Source of the DNA: Eutreptiella sp. 'Long Island Sound 2002'
Taxonomy: Eukaryota; Euglenozoa; Euglenophyceae; Eutreptiales; Eutreptiaceae
Reading direction: 5' to 3'
DNA length: 64,000 nt
Assembly (NCBI GenBank): GCA_964036045.1
Contig: OZ038381.1
Span: forward strand, 122,143,843 to 122,207,842
Part shown: positions 41,774 through 53,075 of the stretch, one piece after another
How the letters are laid out: each line of letters begins with the position of its first letter
How positions within the stretch are numbered: position 1 is the first letter of the stretch
Translations under genes and position numbers: made by a program
Notes under the pieces: model-generated
Database searches by the model: none
The model's input: the letters and a program-made list of their open reading frames with translations, nothing else
Told to the model about the DNA's origin: nothing

Positions 41774-44284
41774 TCAGCGCAGATCCTTCTCATGCGCGTC
41801 GATGAGCTCGTCCTCAGTCATGTTCTCCGTGCCGGACCCGATGATTATGTCATCCACGAAGGGATCGGCACAGTCCCGGACAGGACCGAGTAGGTCCTCC
41901 ATCATGCGCTGGAAAGCGGCGTTGCCATTCTTGGCGCCCATAGGCACCACTTTCCACTGCATGGGCCCCGGCGGCGTCGACATCGCTGTGCAGGGCCTGG
42001 AGTCCGGGTGTAGCGGCATCTGGTGATAACCGTGTTTCAGGTCCAACACCGTGAAAATCCGCTTTTTCTGTTGTTTTTGGAGGATGGAGTCGATCAGGGG
42101 AAGCGAGTACGAGTCGTGCTCGGTCTGCTCGTTCAAACCTCTGTAATCAACCACCAACCTCCACTCGCCCTTCTCCTTCTTGGGCACGATGAAGGCTGGG
42201 CTGGCCCACTCACTGTCGGAGGCTTCGATCCATCCCCGCTCAATGAACTCGGCCAACAGCTTCTTCATGGCCGCGGCCCGATCGCCCTGAAGTTGGTACT
42301 CCCGATGACGATAGATCTTCGGGTTCGGCTTCAGCTTGATCTTTGCTGTACCAAACCTCCCACAATCTGGAGGGTTCTTGTCGGCGACGCCACTGAATAG
42401 CCGCGGATAGGCATCGATCAGCCTATCCTTCAGCTCGGCGACCTTCGGGTTCTCCTGAGCCTCTTCAGCCGCTTGCTTCGGTATTGAGACAACCGACCGC
42501 ACTGCGGTAGAGGCCTCTTCTGGGTCCGAGTCCGACTTCTCCTCGTCAGATATGCCGTCTTCATCGTCGTGGATCTCGACTCCCACCGATAATCTTCTAA
42601 AATTTGCGGCCTCGGGCCGGTGCTCGTCACTACCGGTTCCCACTCTCCGAAAACCCCACGTTGGTGGGTCTGACCCAACCGGACCATCGTATTGGTCCGC
42701 GATGTGATCCATGACCCTCGCCACGAACTCATCCTCCTCGTACTTGCCGGTGACCAACATCTTGTCATCCCACCAATGCGGAGATGTGACCATGGCCCGC
42801 CTCTTCTTGGCTGCCACACGGTCGTGCATCCCCATCCGCATGTAGTTGACGACGTCGTCGATCTCGGCGTGGGACAGGACGTCAATGCCATCAATTGGCT
42901 GATCCGTCCCCTCCTTGGGCTCAAACATGACCTTCATGGGCACCGCCTCCACCCTACGGATGAATGTCTCATCACCCGTGGGCTGTGCTTGCGCCCCATC
43001 CACCAGGAAAGCCTTGGTACCCCACGCTTGACCCGGGGAGGGCATTGATACACCCTTGGCATCGATGAACAACTCCTCCTCTGGCCCGAATGACATCTCG
43101 TTCAGGGTGATGGAGTCCAGCGTCGACTTGAGACCTTCCAGCGGACATGGGTTGGATCCTATGCCGGTTATGACCAGGATCCCCTTCGCCCTATCCGCGA
43201 TGATCTTCTCCACCGTACGTCTGGTGTTATCCAGGGAGCCATGCCAATACATGGGCCCCCACTCCTTCAAACCCCAATGCCTGTGCCAGGCTGAGTCTCC
43301 TCGATGCCAATGCCTCCTACACTTCCGCAGAAGTGGGGCATCCCGGGAAGCGAAGACGTCCGTCTCGGGCGCTTCAGCTCCCAGCGTCTGATTCATCCTG
43401 GCGTACACTTGCGGCGCCATTCCATACTTCGTGAGCTGAACTCCACGGTCTCCTCTGGACTTGGCACCCACAGCTTGCACCGCTTGGACGATCCGATCCT
43501 CTTCCTCAGCATTCCATTGGGATGATCCGCATGCATAGTCCGTGGACAGCCATGTTAGGCATTCATCATCCTCCCGGACCAGCGTTGCACGATGGGGAAG
43601 GGCTCCAATGGCATTTGCCACCATGAAGTCATACCCCATGATCATATCCCAATCGGTAATGTCGGCCACATAGAAGTTACCGGATAGAGTGTTTCTCCTC
43701 GCCTGATCAGGGCGGTTCAAGCGCTCATGCTCCCGGAATTCCATACTGATGGTGGCCTCATGGGTGCAGCCACCCATAATCTCTCCGTTGGCGACCTTCA
43801 GGCGGACCGGTCTCCGGCTGGGCTCCAGGAGATCCTCCTTGAACAACCCTCTCCGGACCAGGCTCACCTGGGCACCCGTATCCACTAACACATCCACCAC
43901 CTTCTGCTCTCATCCGCACCGTACTCGCACTTTCAAGTGCAACTGCCGCTCGTCGCCATGAGGTGTATGGACGACTCTCACGGCATGCAACTCTAGCACG
44001 TCCGGGTGCATCAGGACTTCAAGGGTATGGTCACGGATGGTGTAGATCTTGGGTTGGTCCTGCCCGTCCACGGGGCTCTCCGTGGTCGCTCCTTCCTTCT
44101 TGCCATGTCCCCTACCCACATGTACTTCCCTTGGCAGGGCGCTCCAGGGGTTGGGAGTGGCGAAACTCAGTGGTTTTGGCTCTTCTGGAGCCTTCTTCGG
44201 CACCCGATGTGCCTTCGCTTTCTCTGGGATTCCACTGATTTTCGGAGGAGAGACCTCCGAGGTCCCACTCCCGTGGGGGCTCCT
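41774..44284 (-). pseudogene. pol of C: protease, methyltransferase-like module and RT palm
   Basis: From the gag UAG the frame stays open for about 124 codons to a TGA at 43910-43912, then continues (43900-41774, 708 codons). Protease: LVDTGAQVSLV and NFYVADITDWDMIMGYDFM. The module with TDVFASRDAPLLRKC, GPMYWHGSLDN, IIADRAKGILVITGIG and EEELFIDAKG corresponds to the FAS...P-x-W module of A/B but its GNP-x-F loop is not recognisable. RT: RRLFSG-like YPRLFSGVADKNPPDCGRFG, EWRLVVDYRGLNEQTEHDSY, FTVLDLKHGYHQMPL (motif A), MGAKNGNAAFQRMMEDLLG (motif B), PFVDDIIIGSG (motif C, FVDD). It ends at a TGA at 41774-41776 where the context expects Trp. Confidence 0.9.
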
Positions 44285-44293
44285 CTAGACTTG
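44282..44293 (-). promoter_or_regulatory. Candidate gag-pol readthrough stop (UAG) in C
   Basis: On the minus strand GTC-TAG-AGG-AGC separates gag from pol in a single frame. The identical GTC-TAG-AGG-AGC is found in D at 58895-58906, and both copies stay open beyond it. Confidence 0.5.
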
Positions 44294-47200
44294 GCTTCCC
44301 GCAGCCCCTTCCAGCTGCGATTCGCCAGGACTTTGTCCTCCACGTTGCTGGGCTTTGAGTTCCTCCAACGTCCTCAACATGTCCTCAGCAACTTCCTCGA
44401 TCGACCTCACTCGTCGGTCTTGACTAGGTCCATCACCATAGCCTCTTCCTGCGCCTTTTCCTTGGCCTTTGCCTTGGCCTTTTCCCCCGTCTCCGCCCTT
44501 CGCCTTCCAATCAGAAATCCGCTGCTCCTTGGGCTTCTTCTCGGGATGGGCGGCGAAGTAGGCCTTCTTGTCCGCCTCATACAACTTGCACTGGCGATGG
44601 TCGTGTGCATGGTTGTTTCCCTTGCCATAACAGACCCAGCACCCGTCGTGCTGAGAACTGTACTCCCGGAACGAGAGCCGTGGGTTCCCGATCCTCCTTG
44701 GCTCTTTGCCCCTTGGTCCCACCCGCCTCCATCTGGACCGATCCTGCCCATTGTTCCTCACGTTGTGCGCCACAAACGCGAAGAAATGGGCCTCCTCGTG
44801 ATCCTCCCGGGACCAGTGGTCTTGGCCACTTCCACTACCATCCTCCGCGGAGTTGGCCGTGTCCTCCTGGATCTCCTGATGATGGCGGTCTTCTCGGCGG
44901 CCTCGTTGTCCATGACCATGTCGATCCTGCACGTGGGCCTCGTTCTTCGCATTGAGCTTCAACTCTACCGTGATGTACTTCACGATCTCGTCCAGGCTCA
45001 TGCGGGCGAAGATGACCTGCATCCTCAGCGGCTCCCCGCGCCTCCACTCCACATTGTTGAGGCGCAGCAACCTTTGCCCCATGGAGTCTCCAAACACCTC
45101 CACATACACGGCGTTCTTCAGTCCCAACATCCGGTTGGGCTCGCCCAGGTTCCTCCTGAAGAACTCCATGATACCCGCATGGGTATCCTCCGCCGCCATG
45201 ATCCTCACCGCCACCCGCTTCTTGGCGCGCTTCTTCTCCTCGTCCTCCACTCGTCTCTTCCAGTTGCCGGGGAGGACGTCCTTCAGGAGGTGGCGGATCT
45301 CGCTGGCCTCGTTCCAGTCCTCCACCAGCTTGAGGCATCTGCGGTACTTCCGCAGATACCGGTTCCACTCCCGGACCCGCAACTCAATGCGGTCCAGCGG
45401 CAGCGGGATGGACCACAAGTCCTCCAGCTTCTGGTTCAGAGCGTCCACCCGCTCCTCATCCTCCAACCACTGGAGGCAGGCCTGCTCCGTCCTGATCAGT
45501 CCTTCCCGGATCTGATCCCGCAGCTCCTCCTTCAGGTCCTGCGCCAGCCGGTGTGGGAATGTCCGGCATACCCACTTATCCCGCGGCGCTCCCCGCATCT
45601 CGCCGACGACCTCCTCGGCAAAGTCCTCCCAATCCAGGATGAAGTCATCCAGGTTGGAGGGGTTGCCATCGTAGTAGGGGATTTTGATTCCCCTGAGGTC
45701 GTCAATCCTGATGGCGTCTCTGACGTCTCCAGCCACCACTCCACCGAGACGGATACCACCTGTGGCCGGGGGGTCTGAGTACACTCCCCGTACATCCCTC
45801 TCCTCCATGGAGTGCAGTCCAGTTGGGCCTGAACCCATGTGGTTTGGAATGCGGGAAGGATTTGCTCCATCGGCCGTCCATATCCCCGTATTGGGGTCCT
45901 TCGCCCACAGGTTTTCGCCTGGATGACCTCGACCATGTCCGTCGGCGCTTCCCATGGTTCGCCCCTGCATGGTCTGGCTCTCGATCTTCTCTTCCGCATA
46001 AACTACCATATTCGTCGTGATCGGTACATCCTGGGCGGCATGGGACATCTGTACCGTCAGGCTCCTCGGGTACGTGGTTACGTGCCCTTCCCGCATGGAC
46101 CCAGCCGGTGCCGTGTGTTCCCCGAGCATTGTGGATTCGCTGAACATGGGAACAAACGGCAGCGCACCCGGGTCAACACGCGGAGGCGCGTAGGGTGCCT
46201 CTGCAGGGCTGCCCATGGGTTTATCCATGGCGCTCCTGAGGGTCTTGACCCGCTCCACCAGCTCTGCCGCGGCCGGCTTTGCCGGGAGCTCCGGACCCGA
46301 GGCGAGGGGCTGTAGCTCCTCTAGCCTTTTCAGGCGTCCCAACATGTCCTCCACCAGGTGGAGGAGGCTGTCCACCACTCGCTGCTGCTTCTCCAGGGCC
46401 AGCTCCAGATTCTCCCGGTACCGGTCCCGTTCCGCTCGCAGCTCCTCCATGTCCTCCTCCGCGGCCGACTGGTCGTCCAGGATCCCCGCGACGTCCTCCT
46501 CTAGACCGTCCTTGGCGTTGTCCAGGCGGTCAAGGCGATGCACGATGGCGTCCATCCCCATCTTCGGGTACTTGCCCATGAGGAAGGACACGTGCTCGCA
46601 GTGGCACGCAGCGTGCTTTCCGCCAGATTCAGCGCATCCCGCGGTTCCCGGCACCTCAGACTCATCGCCCATGGGCGTATCGCCTATGGCGTCCGTCTCT
46701 GGTCCCGTGTGCCGGGGCACAGGTGCCGTCCGGGCCCTGGCTGGCCTCTCCAAGCCCTCAGCGTCGTGCTCCAGGCTGGGTTCTGGGGCCGTGTTCGCCC
46801 TTGTGGGCGGTCTGGCCGTCTCCTCCGACTCCGAAGGTGGCTCATAGGCTGTCCGATAGCCCTCGGAGTGCCCCTCGGATTCCCACAGCCTGACCGGGCT
46901 AGGGTCCGTATCCATAGCCGCGGCGTCCCTTGCCGCGGACTTGGGTGACCCGCGCTTCCGGTAGAGCTGGGCCCGTCCTCCACTGCTGCCTGAATGGCAG
47001 GCCTCATCAGAGTCCTCCGCGGCGGAGCGGAGGTTGCATGCCTTTCGGCAGGGACGCTCAGACATGGGGACCGGGTCCTCCATGTCACGTCCTCCTCTTC
47101 CCGAATGTCGTACTTCTCTTCGGGCTTCAACTTCCGGAGTTCGGCATGCTCTTGAACGTCTCGGTTCTTCTATGGCTCCAATCTCCGGCGTGGTCTCCAC

Positions 47201-47389
47201 CGAGTCCACAATACGCACCCGGGGCGTACTTGGGCAGGGCTCATAAGGGCCCAAGTCCCCGGGTCGGCGGTAGGTAGGGGCAGCAGGTACGCCTCTGCTA
47301 CCATAAAGAAGGTCCCTACCAGGACCGGCCCCCGCTGTACCCCTTCCACCTGTCACCCCTGCTGACTTGCTCCGGATCAACGATTGCAT
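44285..47389 (-). CDS. gag of element C (1034-codon open frame starting inside the LTR)
   Basis: The ATG at 47389 lies 28 codons inside the 5' LTR and the frame crosses the primer-binding site before entering unique sequence. After a disordered acidic/Pro-rich N-terminus, residues about 285-360 form a predicted coiled coil (RLDRLDNAKDGLEEDVAG, RAERDRYRENLELALEKQQR). Residues about 560-850 are capsid-like and helical (IPYYDGNPSNLDDFILDWED, LGLKNAVYVEVFGDSMGQRL). The nucleocapsid has CWVCYGKGNNHAHDHRQC, a zinc knuckle with a longer loop (C-x2-C-x8-H-x4-C), then a Gly/Lys tail. It ends ...AAGSQV-TAG, in frame with protease. The gene is intact. At about 1000 residues it is longer than typical Ty3 gag. 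Confidence 0.88.
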   Translation of the reverse strand: MQSLIRSKSAGVTGGRGTAGAGPGRDLLYGSRGVPAAPTYRRPGDLGPYEPCPSTPRVRIVDSVETTPEIGAIEEPRRSRACRTPEVEARREVRHSGRGGRDMEDPVPMSERPCRKACNLRSAAEDSDEACHSGSSGGRAQLYRKRGSPKSAARDAAAMDTDPSPVRLWESEGHSEGYRTAYEPPSESEETARPPTRANTAPEPSLEHDAEGLERPARARTAPVPRHTGPETDAIGDTPMGDESEVPGTAGCAESGGKHAACHCEHVSFLMGKYPKMGMDAIVHRLDRLDNAKDGLEEDVAGILDDQSAAEEDMEELRAERDRYRENLELALEKQQRVVDSLLHLVEDMLGRLKRLEELQPLASGPELPAKPAAAELVERVKTLRSAMDKPMGSPAEAPYAPPRVDPGALPFVPMFSESTMLGEHTAPAGSMREGHVTTYPRSLTVQMSHAAQDVPITTNMVVYAEEKIESQTMQGRTMGSADGHGRGHPGENLWAKDPNTGIWTADGANPSRIPNHMGSGPTGLHSMEERDVRGVYSDPPATGGIRLGGVVAGDVRDAIRIDDLRGIKIPYYDGNPSNLDDFILDWEDFAEEVVGEMRGAPRDKWVCRTFPHRLAQDLKEELRDQIREGLIRTEQACLQWLEDEERVDALNQKLEDLWSIPLPLDRIELRVREWNRYLRKYRRCLKLVEDWNEASEIRHLLKDVLPGNWKRRVEDEEKKRAKKRVAVRIMAAEDTHAGIMEFFRRNLGEPNRMLGLKNAVYVEVFGDSMGQRLLRLNNVEWRRGEPLRMQVIFARMSLDEIVKYITVELKLNAKNEAHVQDRHGHGQRGRREDRHHQEIQEDTANSAEDGSGSGQDHWSREDHEEAHFFAFVAHNVRNNGQDRSRWRRVGPRGKEPRRIGNPRLSFREYSSQHDGCWVCYGKGNNHAHDHRQCKLYEADKKAYFAAHPEKKPKEQRISDWKAKGGDGGKGQGKGQGKGAGRGYGDGPSQDRRVRSIEEVAEDMLRTLEELKAQQRGGQSPGESQLEGAAGSQV
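47290..47303 (-). other. Primer-binding site of element C
   Basis: TGGTAGCAGAGGCG on the minus strand, directly after the LTR end. Same class as B and D; near-match to the initiator-Met primer site. It is translated as part of the gag frame (YGSRG). Confidence 0.75.
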
Positions 47390-49669
47390 TTCTCAAAATC
47401 CTCAAAATCCAGGGTCCAAATCCAAAAATATAGAAAATAAAATCCTTCTTCAACCCTGAACAGCAACCAGATCCCACAAATACAGCAATAGCCCAATTCA
47501 CAATCCAATACGGGCTGCGGGCTTCCGTTCAGCACATCGATGGTCTCACCATGGCGGGCATGTACAAGAATTGCACCAAGGAAGAGAGCCCTGAAATTGG
47601 TATATGAACACAATTGGTGCAACGTTGGGCAAAGAGGTAAACATACACATTCACAGCCATAAACCCCTCATTCCCTGGACTCAAGACCTTCCCTTGACTC
47701 ACCAACATATTGCCCTGAACCAGGTCAATTGCGATGGCTGAATGCCATGTGTCAAAAGTCTCTACATAAACCCCAAAAATGTGTTCACTCCCAAGCCTCT
47801 AAATCCTAGCCCAACAGGGGGGGGTGGCTTGTCATGGCCTAGAGTGGCACTCAGGACCATGCCCTACCCTGACATATCCTTGGTTGGACTTGGAGTTGAA
47901 TGGGCTTGGAGAACTGCCCCATGAAGATGACCTCACAACATGGCAAAATCAGGCAAATCACACCATACTGCCCAAAATTCAATTATATACACAAAAATGC
48001 ATAAGGCAAATATTCAAATGCTCCATGCATGTGTCAAACCGGAAAGTAGTATACATGGGTGATATAGACCGAAGGTTCTTGCCCAAGAATATCCCATCAT
48101 TGGCCCCGAAATCCCTCCGGTTATGTACATGGCATGCTTCACAAGTCAGCTCATGAGTTTGAGATCTAATTTTGTGAGGCCTCGTGTGCCAAGCCAAAGT
48201 GACCACTTGATCTGGCATATGGTGAGGTGCAACACCGAAGCATATGCCAACATATAAGCAACATACCATAGTTCACAGATTTCTAGGCACTTTACTGTTA
48301 GCCGACCAGTTGAGCACATAAAACACAAAAATGAGCATAAAATGAGGTCAAAAACATGAAAATATGTCCAAATACAAAGTTGTCATGATAGTATATCTCT
48401 ATGCTCACCCATGATATCCGCTCATGGTTCAATACACAAATGATTGGAACCATTTGCGAACAATTCTCCCACTTAAATCCCCAATCAGGCGCTCAGAGAT
48501 ACCCTCGCCACCCATATCTACATGCCCCATGAAAATGGGAGTGCGCTCATGGATCTCTTTCCCAAACATACCATGAGCAATACATACGCGGTAGACTTAG
48601 TCTAGCGCTTTGACTTCCACAATTGGGACATGGGCAAAGCCCTTGTCACGTGTGGCTCCCCATCTGCTCGGCCACACGAAGATATATAACATGGGCGTGA
48701 GCATATCGAAGCACATACCATGCATATAACACATACCCTCAAATAGTGGCTCCCACCATGGTATGCCATGCCCCTCCATGGTCAGAACTTCACGTTAAAA
48801 ATACGTGGGAACCCAACGAAAGTATCTATGCAACCCCAACCCTCATGCGGTACACTCGAAAGTCGCAAAAAAATATTCGGTTGCACGGTCCAAGAGTCAT
48901 ATATCACTTTCTACCCTCTTGACCCTTATCCCTTGCTATAACGGGCATGTGTACACAACAAAGGCATTTGATGCTCCCAAAATTAACTTGAGACTGAGGC
49001 GCTTGCAACCCAACCTTTCCTATTCTCTTTCCTCACACTCGCGCGTAGATATGGTCCTTCAAACTGGTCCCACGATTCACTTTTGTTTCCCTTATATCTC
49101 CAAGTCAAATGGGTGGCAAGTATAAGGGAAACCCCATTCGGGCATAGGGAAAAGAGTATGACCACTCGAAGAAGACCAAATCACGTGCGGCGATGTCGAA
49201 GTCGAAAATCAGATTTCGACAACGCGAAAAATTCAGATTAAAATTTCGAGTGCATATTTAGAAAATTGCGGAGGCAACGAACCCTTTACTGATGAAATCT
49301 GACCCTTCATCGGGGTTTCCGCCAAAATATCTGGAAAAAACAGTTAACCAATCGGTTAACGCAAAATCGCGAGCCAACTGACAGTCGCTGATACATTGAC
49401 CATCAGAACGAAAGGCTGAAAAATTACGGAAACATTATGATAATAAAACCCTGTTGATTCCTGATATTCTGATATATAAATCTCCGCTGGCGGCGCCTCG
49501 GTACTGAATGTGGCCGCTCATAGCGGGAATGGCCAAACCTATCACACTATCACATCGGGTTAGGTCAGGTGGATGGGAGAGTATGATATCAGCCAATGGC
49601 GGCTTGCCGGCACATAGATACACACCCCAAGTGACCCCAAGATGGCCACAGGGGTCTGAACCGGCTTCA
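47304..49669 (-). repeat. 5' LTR of element C
   Basis: Begins TGAAGCCGGTTC at 49669 and ends ccttcttta at 47304 on the minus strand. Colinear with 36465-38826 over its whole length, apart from scattered substitutions and small indels. Confidence 0.92.
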
Positions 49670-49938
49670 TATGTGTGTGTTTGTATTTGTGTCTGTTGGC
49701 GACGTGCGGTCTGGTGCTAAGAGGTTGGACAACAAGAGCTTCAAGATCAAGCAACGCGGAGAACAACGATGACAAGAGGGACCACAACGACAGCGACGCC
49801 GCCAAAAGACGGGAACGCCGCCACCATTGTGCATATTGTGGTGTGCATAGTGTGTGCGTGCGTGCTCTACGCGCAATGTACGCACGCAGTGTGCACAATA
49901 CGTGCATCTGGGAAGGGTACTGTTTACCCTATGGGGTA
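49670..49938. other. Right flank of element C
   Basis: TG-rich start (target duplicate TATGT), then a short Asp/Arg-rich frame (NDDKRDHNDSDAAKRRERRH) that I do not recognise, and a few degenerate units of the 22-bp repeat at about 49830-49910. No gene is supported. Confidence 0.4.
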
Positions 49939-50020
49939 CTGGACTGATCTCTTTTACGGCAAGCAACTTGCAAAGCACAACACCAACTCTGTTGATCACT
50001 CTTTGAAATTATCAAAATGG

Positions 50021-50423
50021 TGACGGGTTATGCCCAGCACGGGGCTGCCCGCAGCCAGATCGCGATCCTGTAGCTTAGGATGCGTCGCGCGCATCCAGAT
50101 CTAAAGGATTTTACGCTGATGAAAAGTGCTGTTTTATATTAAAATTTCTGTTTGTAATTCAGGGTTCTCTGTATGGACTGATCTCTGTTACTGCGAGCAA
50201 TTTGCAAAGCACAACACCAACTCCGTTGATCACTCTTTGAAATTGTCGATATCCTTCATGATCAGTCCATACAGAAAACCCTGAATTACAAACAGAAATT
50301 TTAATATAAAACAGCACTTTTCATCAGCGTAAAATCCTTCAGTTCCGCACGCGCGCGACGCAACCTAAGCTACAGGATCGCGATCTAGCTGCGGGCAGCC
50401 CCGTGCTGGGCATCACCCCTCAC
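50021..50423. repeat. Large inverted repeat (about 160-bp arms, 76-nt loop)
   Basis: The arm 50021-50183 is the reverse complement of 50260-50423, with scattered mismatches; shared words include gatcagtccatacagaga/a, attttaatataaaacagcac and ctacaggatcgcgatct. The loop (50184-50259) is a copy of the block at 49939-50020, itself bordered by tggactgatc...gatcagtcca. Confidence 0.85.
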
Positions 50424-53075
50424 ACCCCCCGCAAGCCCTTGCCGCAGCCACTAGGCCAACTGCAAGGGCTGACACACACCCAGGGGTATGCACAGCCATT
50501 ACTGTACAAACAAATTGCTGAAATGAACTGAAATAATGTACAATATCCTACCCCCAGGACCTGAAGTCCTGAACAGAGGTCCCTCTACTGTTTTTCGGGT
50601 ACCCTACACTGTCCTGAGAGGGGGGGTTTCACTGCCACCTAAAACCCCAGCTGACTATGGGAAAAAATTCCTGAGAAAGCACTAAAAGTTTTTAAACACA
50701 AAATCACCTAAGCAAAATCCTGCTCTAAACTCCTGGCCTAAAACTCAGGGGGGCAGTTTTACAAAAATGGAATCCAAAACAGTTTCACTGATTGTGTTCT
50801 ACTTACTGCCCATGCCACCAGTCTGATTCAAAACAATGTCCTGCATCAAAAACAACCCTGCTCAGAAGTTTGAAAAAAATGAACACACAGGCACAAAAGC
50901 AGCAACAACAGGGCACAAAAAAAGACAGTGAATACACACTGTGCTGCCCCACAGGGTATAGAGACCCTTATTGCTAATATACAAAAAGCTTCTGCTGCGG
51001 CCTTGTAAAATATGTAAAATTACATTACTTCTGAGCATTGTTGAAACCCCTTCATCGTCGGCGCTTCCATCACCTCGCACTGCAGTGGCAGAGGGAAGCA
51101 GAAGAAAAGGGAGCGCTGAGACCGAAGGGAGGGGAGGGGCTGGCGCAGAATGAGAAAAAAAACAGACCCGGCTTTACTGGGCGTCAACGAAATGTTTCGT
51201 TCTCTGATTTCTACCTCTGACGTATCTCCACCTGACAAGACAAGGAAACAGAAAGATGAGGGAAGGTTAGAACTTCAGAGAGTTAGGGCAAAGGAACTTG
51301 CATGCATACAATACAACAAACACATGCGCAAGTGTGCACACGTGCATACATTAGTATAATAATCCCTGAGCGTCCCCAGAAAAAAATGCACGCAGCACTG
51401 TACACGGATCTGCAGCACATAAAGTGCTGAGACCACTCCCCCCTCCCACTGTGGGGTGCTACCCGCAGGCAAAAACTGCACCCCAAAATTCTCTTGTGAA
51501 AACAAAAACAACAAAGCAGAATTTTCCCCTACACCCTGGCCTAGAGTGTAGGTGCCTACTGAGGCACGCATGCCCTCAGCGGGGGGGCTGGAGTCACTGC
51601 AGGAGCAGTGGCTCTGCAACGAAACTCTGCAGTGGCAGAGTATATGACTCCCAAACTGGGACAGTGGGTGGGGAGGGTACAGAAAAATAAGTTTACCCAT
51701 AGAATAGATATGGGAGCAGAGCACCGGCAGATGCACAGGTGTGCTCTAGCTCTCAAACAGGAGCAGAGAGTTGAAACCAACCAAGAGCCACACATTCTAA
51801 AAAAGATTCAGAAGTCTTTTGGAAAATATTCCTCTTGTCAGCAAAACGAGCCAAAATTGGGTTGGGGTTTCACGAGCAAAAGGCTCAAAATCAGGCCAGC
51901 GTAAAACTGGGCCTGAAGCCTCAGATTCAAAAAACTGAAGCAAGGCTGCACATCAGTGTGAGCCACTGAGCACAAAAACAGTGCTTTTTGAGCGCCAAAG
52001 GCGCTTGGTGTCAAACCCGTTTTTCTCATCTAGCTCATTTGAGCTAGGATCTACCATAAAAAACTGACGAAGACTGAAAAAAACTCAAAGACAAGCCGAA
52101 CGCACGAAGAGCCTTACTGCCCAAGCACAAGGCCCAGGGTAGGCGCACGGTGCTCAGTGCTGTTCAGCGCTTTGATGATCCATCAACTGATTGAGGTATC
52201 GGATCTGTCACTGACTGAAGTGAGAATGAGCTGAATCTGAACCCAGGCTATACAGTGGGAGACTGCCACTGCGGTGGCTCTCCATTGTGCAAGCGCGCAC
52301 GAACACACGCAACACACACTGAAAACCTTTAGTCTACTCAGCCGTCCTGCTGCTTGACATGCTCAGCTCGTTAGTTGCACTGCCTCTTTTGCAGCGCTCA
52401 TCTCCTTCACTCTTGGCCGCAGGCGTGCGCTCTCTTCAGCGTAACTCGTCAGAGCGCTCTTATTCAACGTGACTGGTCTTCTCACTCGAACTTGTCAGCC
52501 GAACTCTCACTCTGCTCGACGCCAGCGGTCCAACGGGCGCTTCAGCGAACACAGGTCCAGGGACAGCTTTGCGAAACCCATTCCTTCAGTAAGAGCACAG
52601 CATCATTACAAAAGGGGCGTGGCCAGGAACACAGCTTCAACAAGCCTCTTGAGTTTTGCGCCGCCGACCCCTGCTCCAACGCGGAGGCCCCCAAGGGGGC
52701 AGGGAGAGCGCAACAGCGCACAGACTGGCCGCCACCAGTGACTCCACCACGGCAACCTCGTCTTCCGTGTCCAGGCAGATCCGCCATCTCAAAGTGCGAC
52801 AATTTTGTATACCCTATGAGGTACTGGACTGATCTCTTTTACGGCCAGCAATTTGCAAAGCACAGATCCAACTCCGTTGATCACTCTTTGAAAGTGTCAA
52901 AATCCTTCATGATCAGTCCATACAGAGAACCCTGAATTACAAAGAGGAATTTTAATATAAAACAGCACTTTTCATCAGCGTAAAATCCTTTAGATCTGCA
53001 CGCGCACGACGCATCCTAAGCTACAGGATCGCGATCTGGCTGCGAGCAGCCCCGTGCTGGGCATAACCCATCACA
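50174..53075. mobile_element. Candidate non-coding element with about 250-bp direct terminal repeats
   Basis: The composite block at 50174-50423 recurs in direct orientation at 52824-53075, enclosing 2.4 kb without a substantial reading frame. This resembles a TRIM or other non-autonomous terminal-repeat element, but I could not identify a primer site or a target duplication. A solo copy of the first half (49939-50020) and an inverted copy of the second half (50021-50183) lie just outside. The internal part (50424-52823) has A-rich and poly-G/C stretches and no recognisable gene. Confidence 0.45.

Larger units (their letters stand above)
36465..49669 (-). mobile_element. Element C: 13.2-kb chromodomain Ty3/gypsy retrotransposon
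   Basis: LTRs of about 2.36 kb lie at 36465-38826 and 47304-49669. The flanks carry TATG/TATGT at 36461-36465 and 49670-49674; joined, they form a plain TG-rich tract. On the minus strand the order is LTR, PBS, gag, UAG, protease, methyltransferase-like module, RT, RNase H, integrase, chromodomain, polypurine tract, LTR. LTRs start TGAAGCC. By eye the two LTRs differ at only a few percent of positions, so this is the youngest dated insertion of the window. Three nonsense codons and one frameshift in pol make it inactive. Confidence 0.93.

Noticed and set aside
44006-45778. 590-codon plus-strand ORF
   Set aside because: Antisense shadow of element C gag, which has zinc knuckle and homology to D on the minus strand.
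52375-52935. 186-codon ORF
   Set aside because: It runs into the direct-repeat block and shows no recognisable domain; no coding support.
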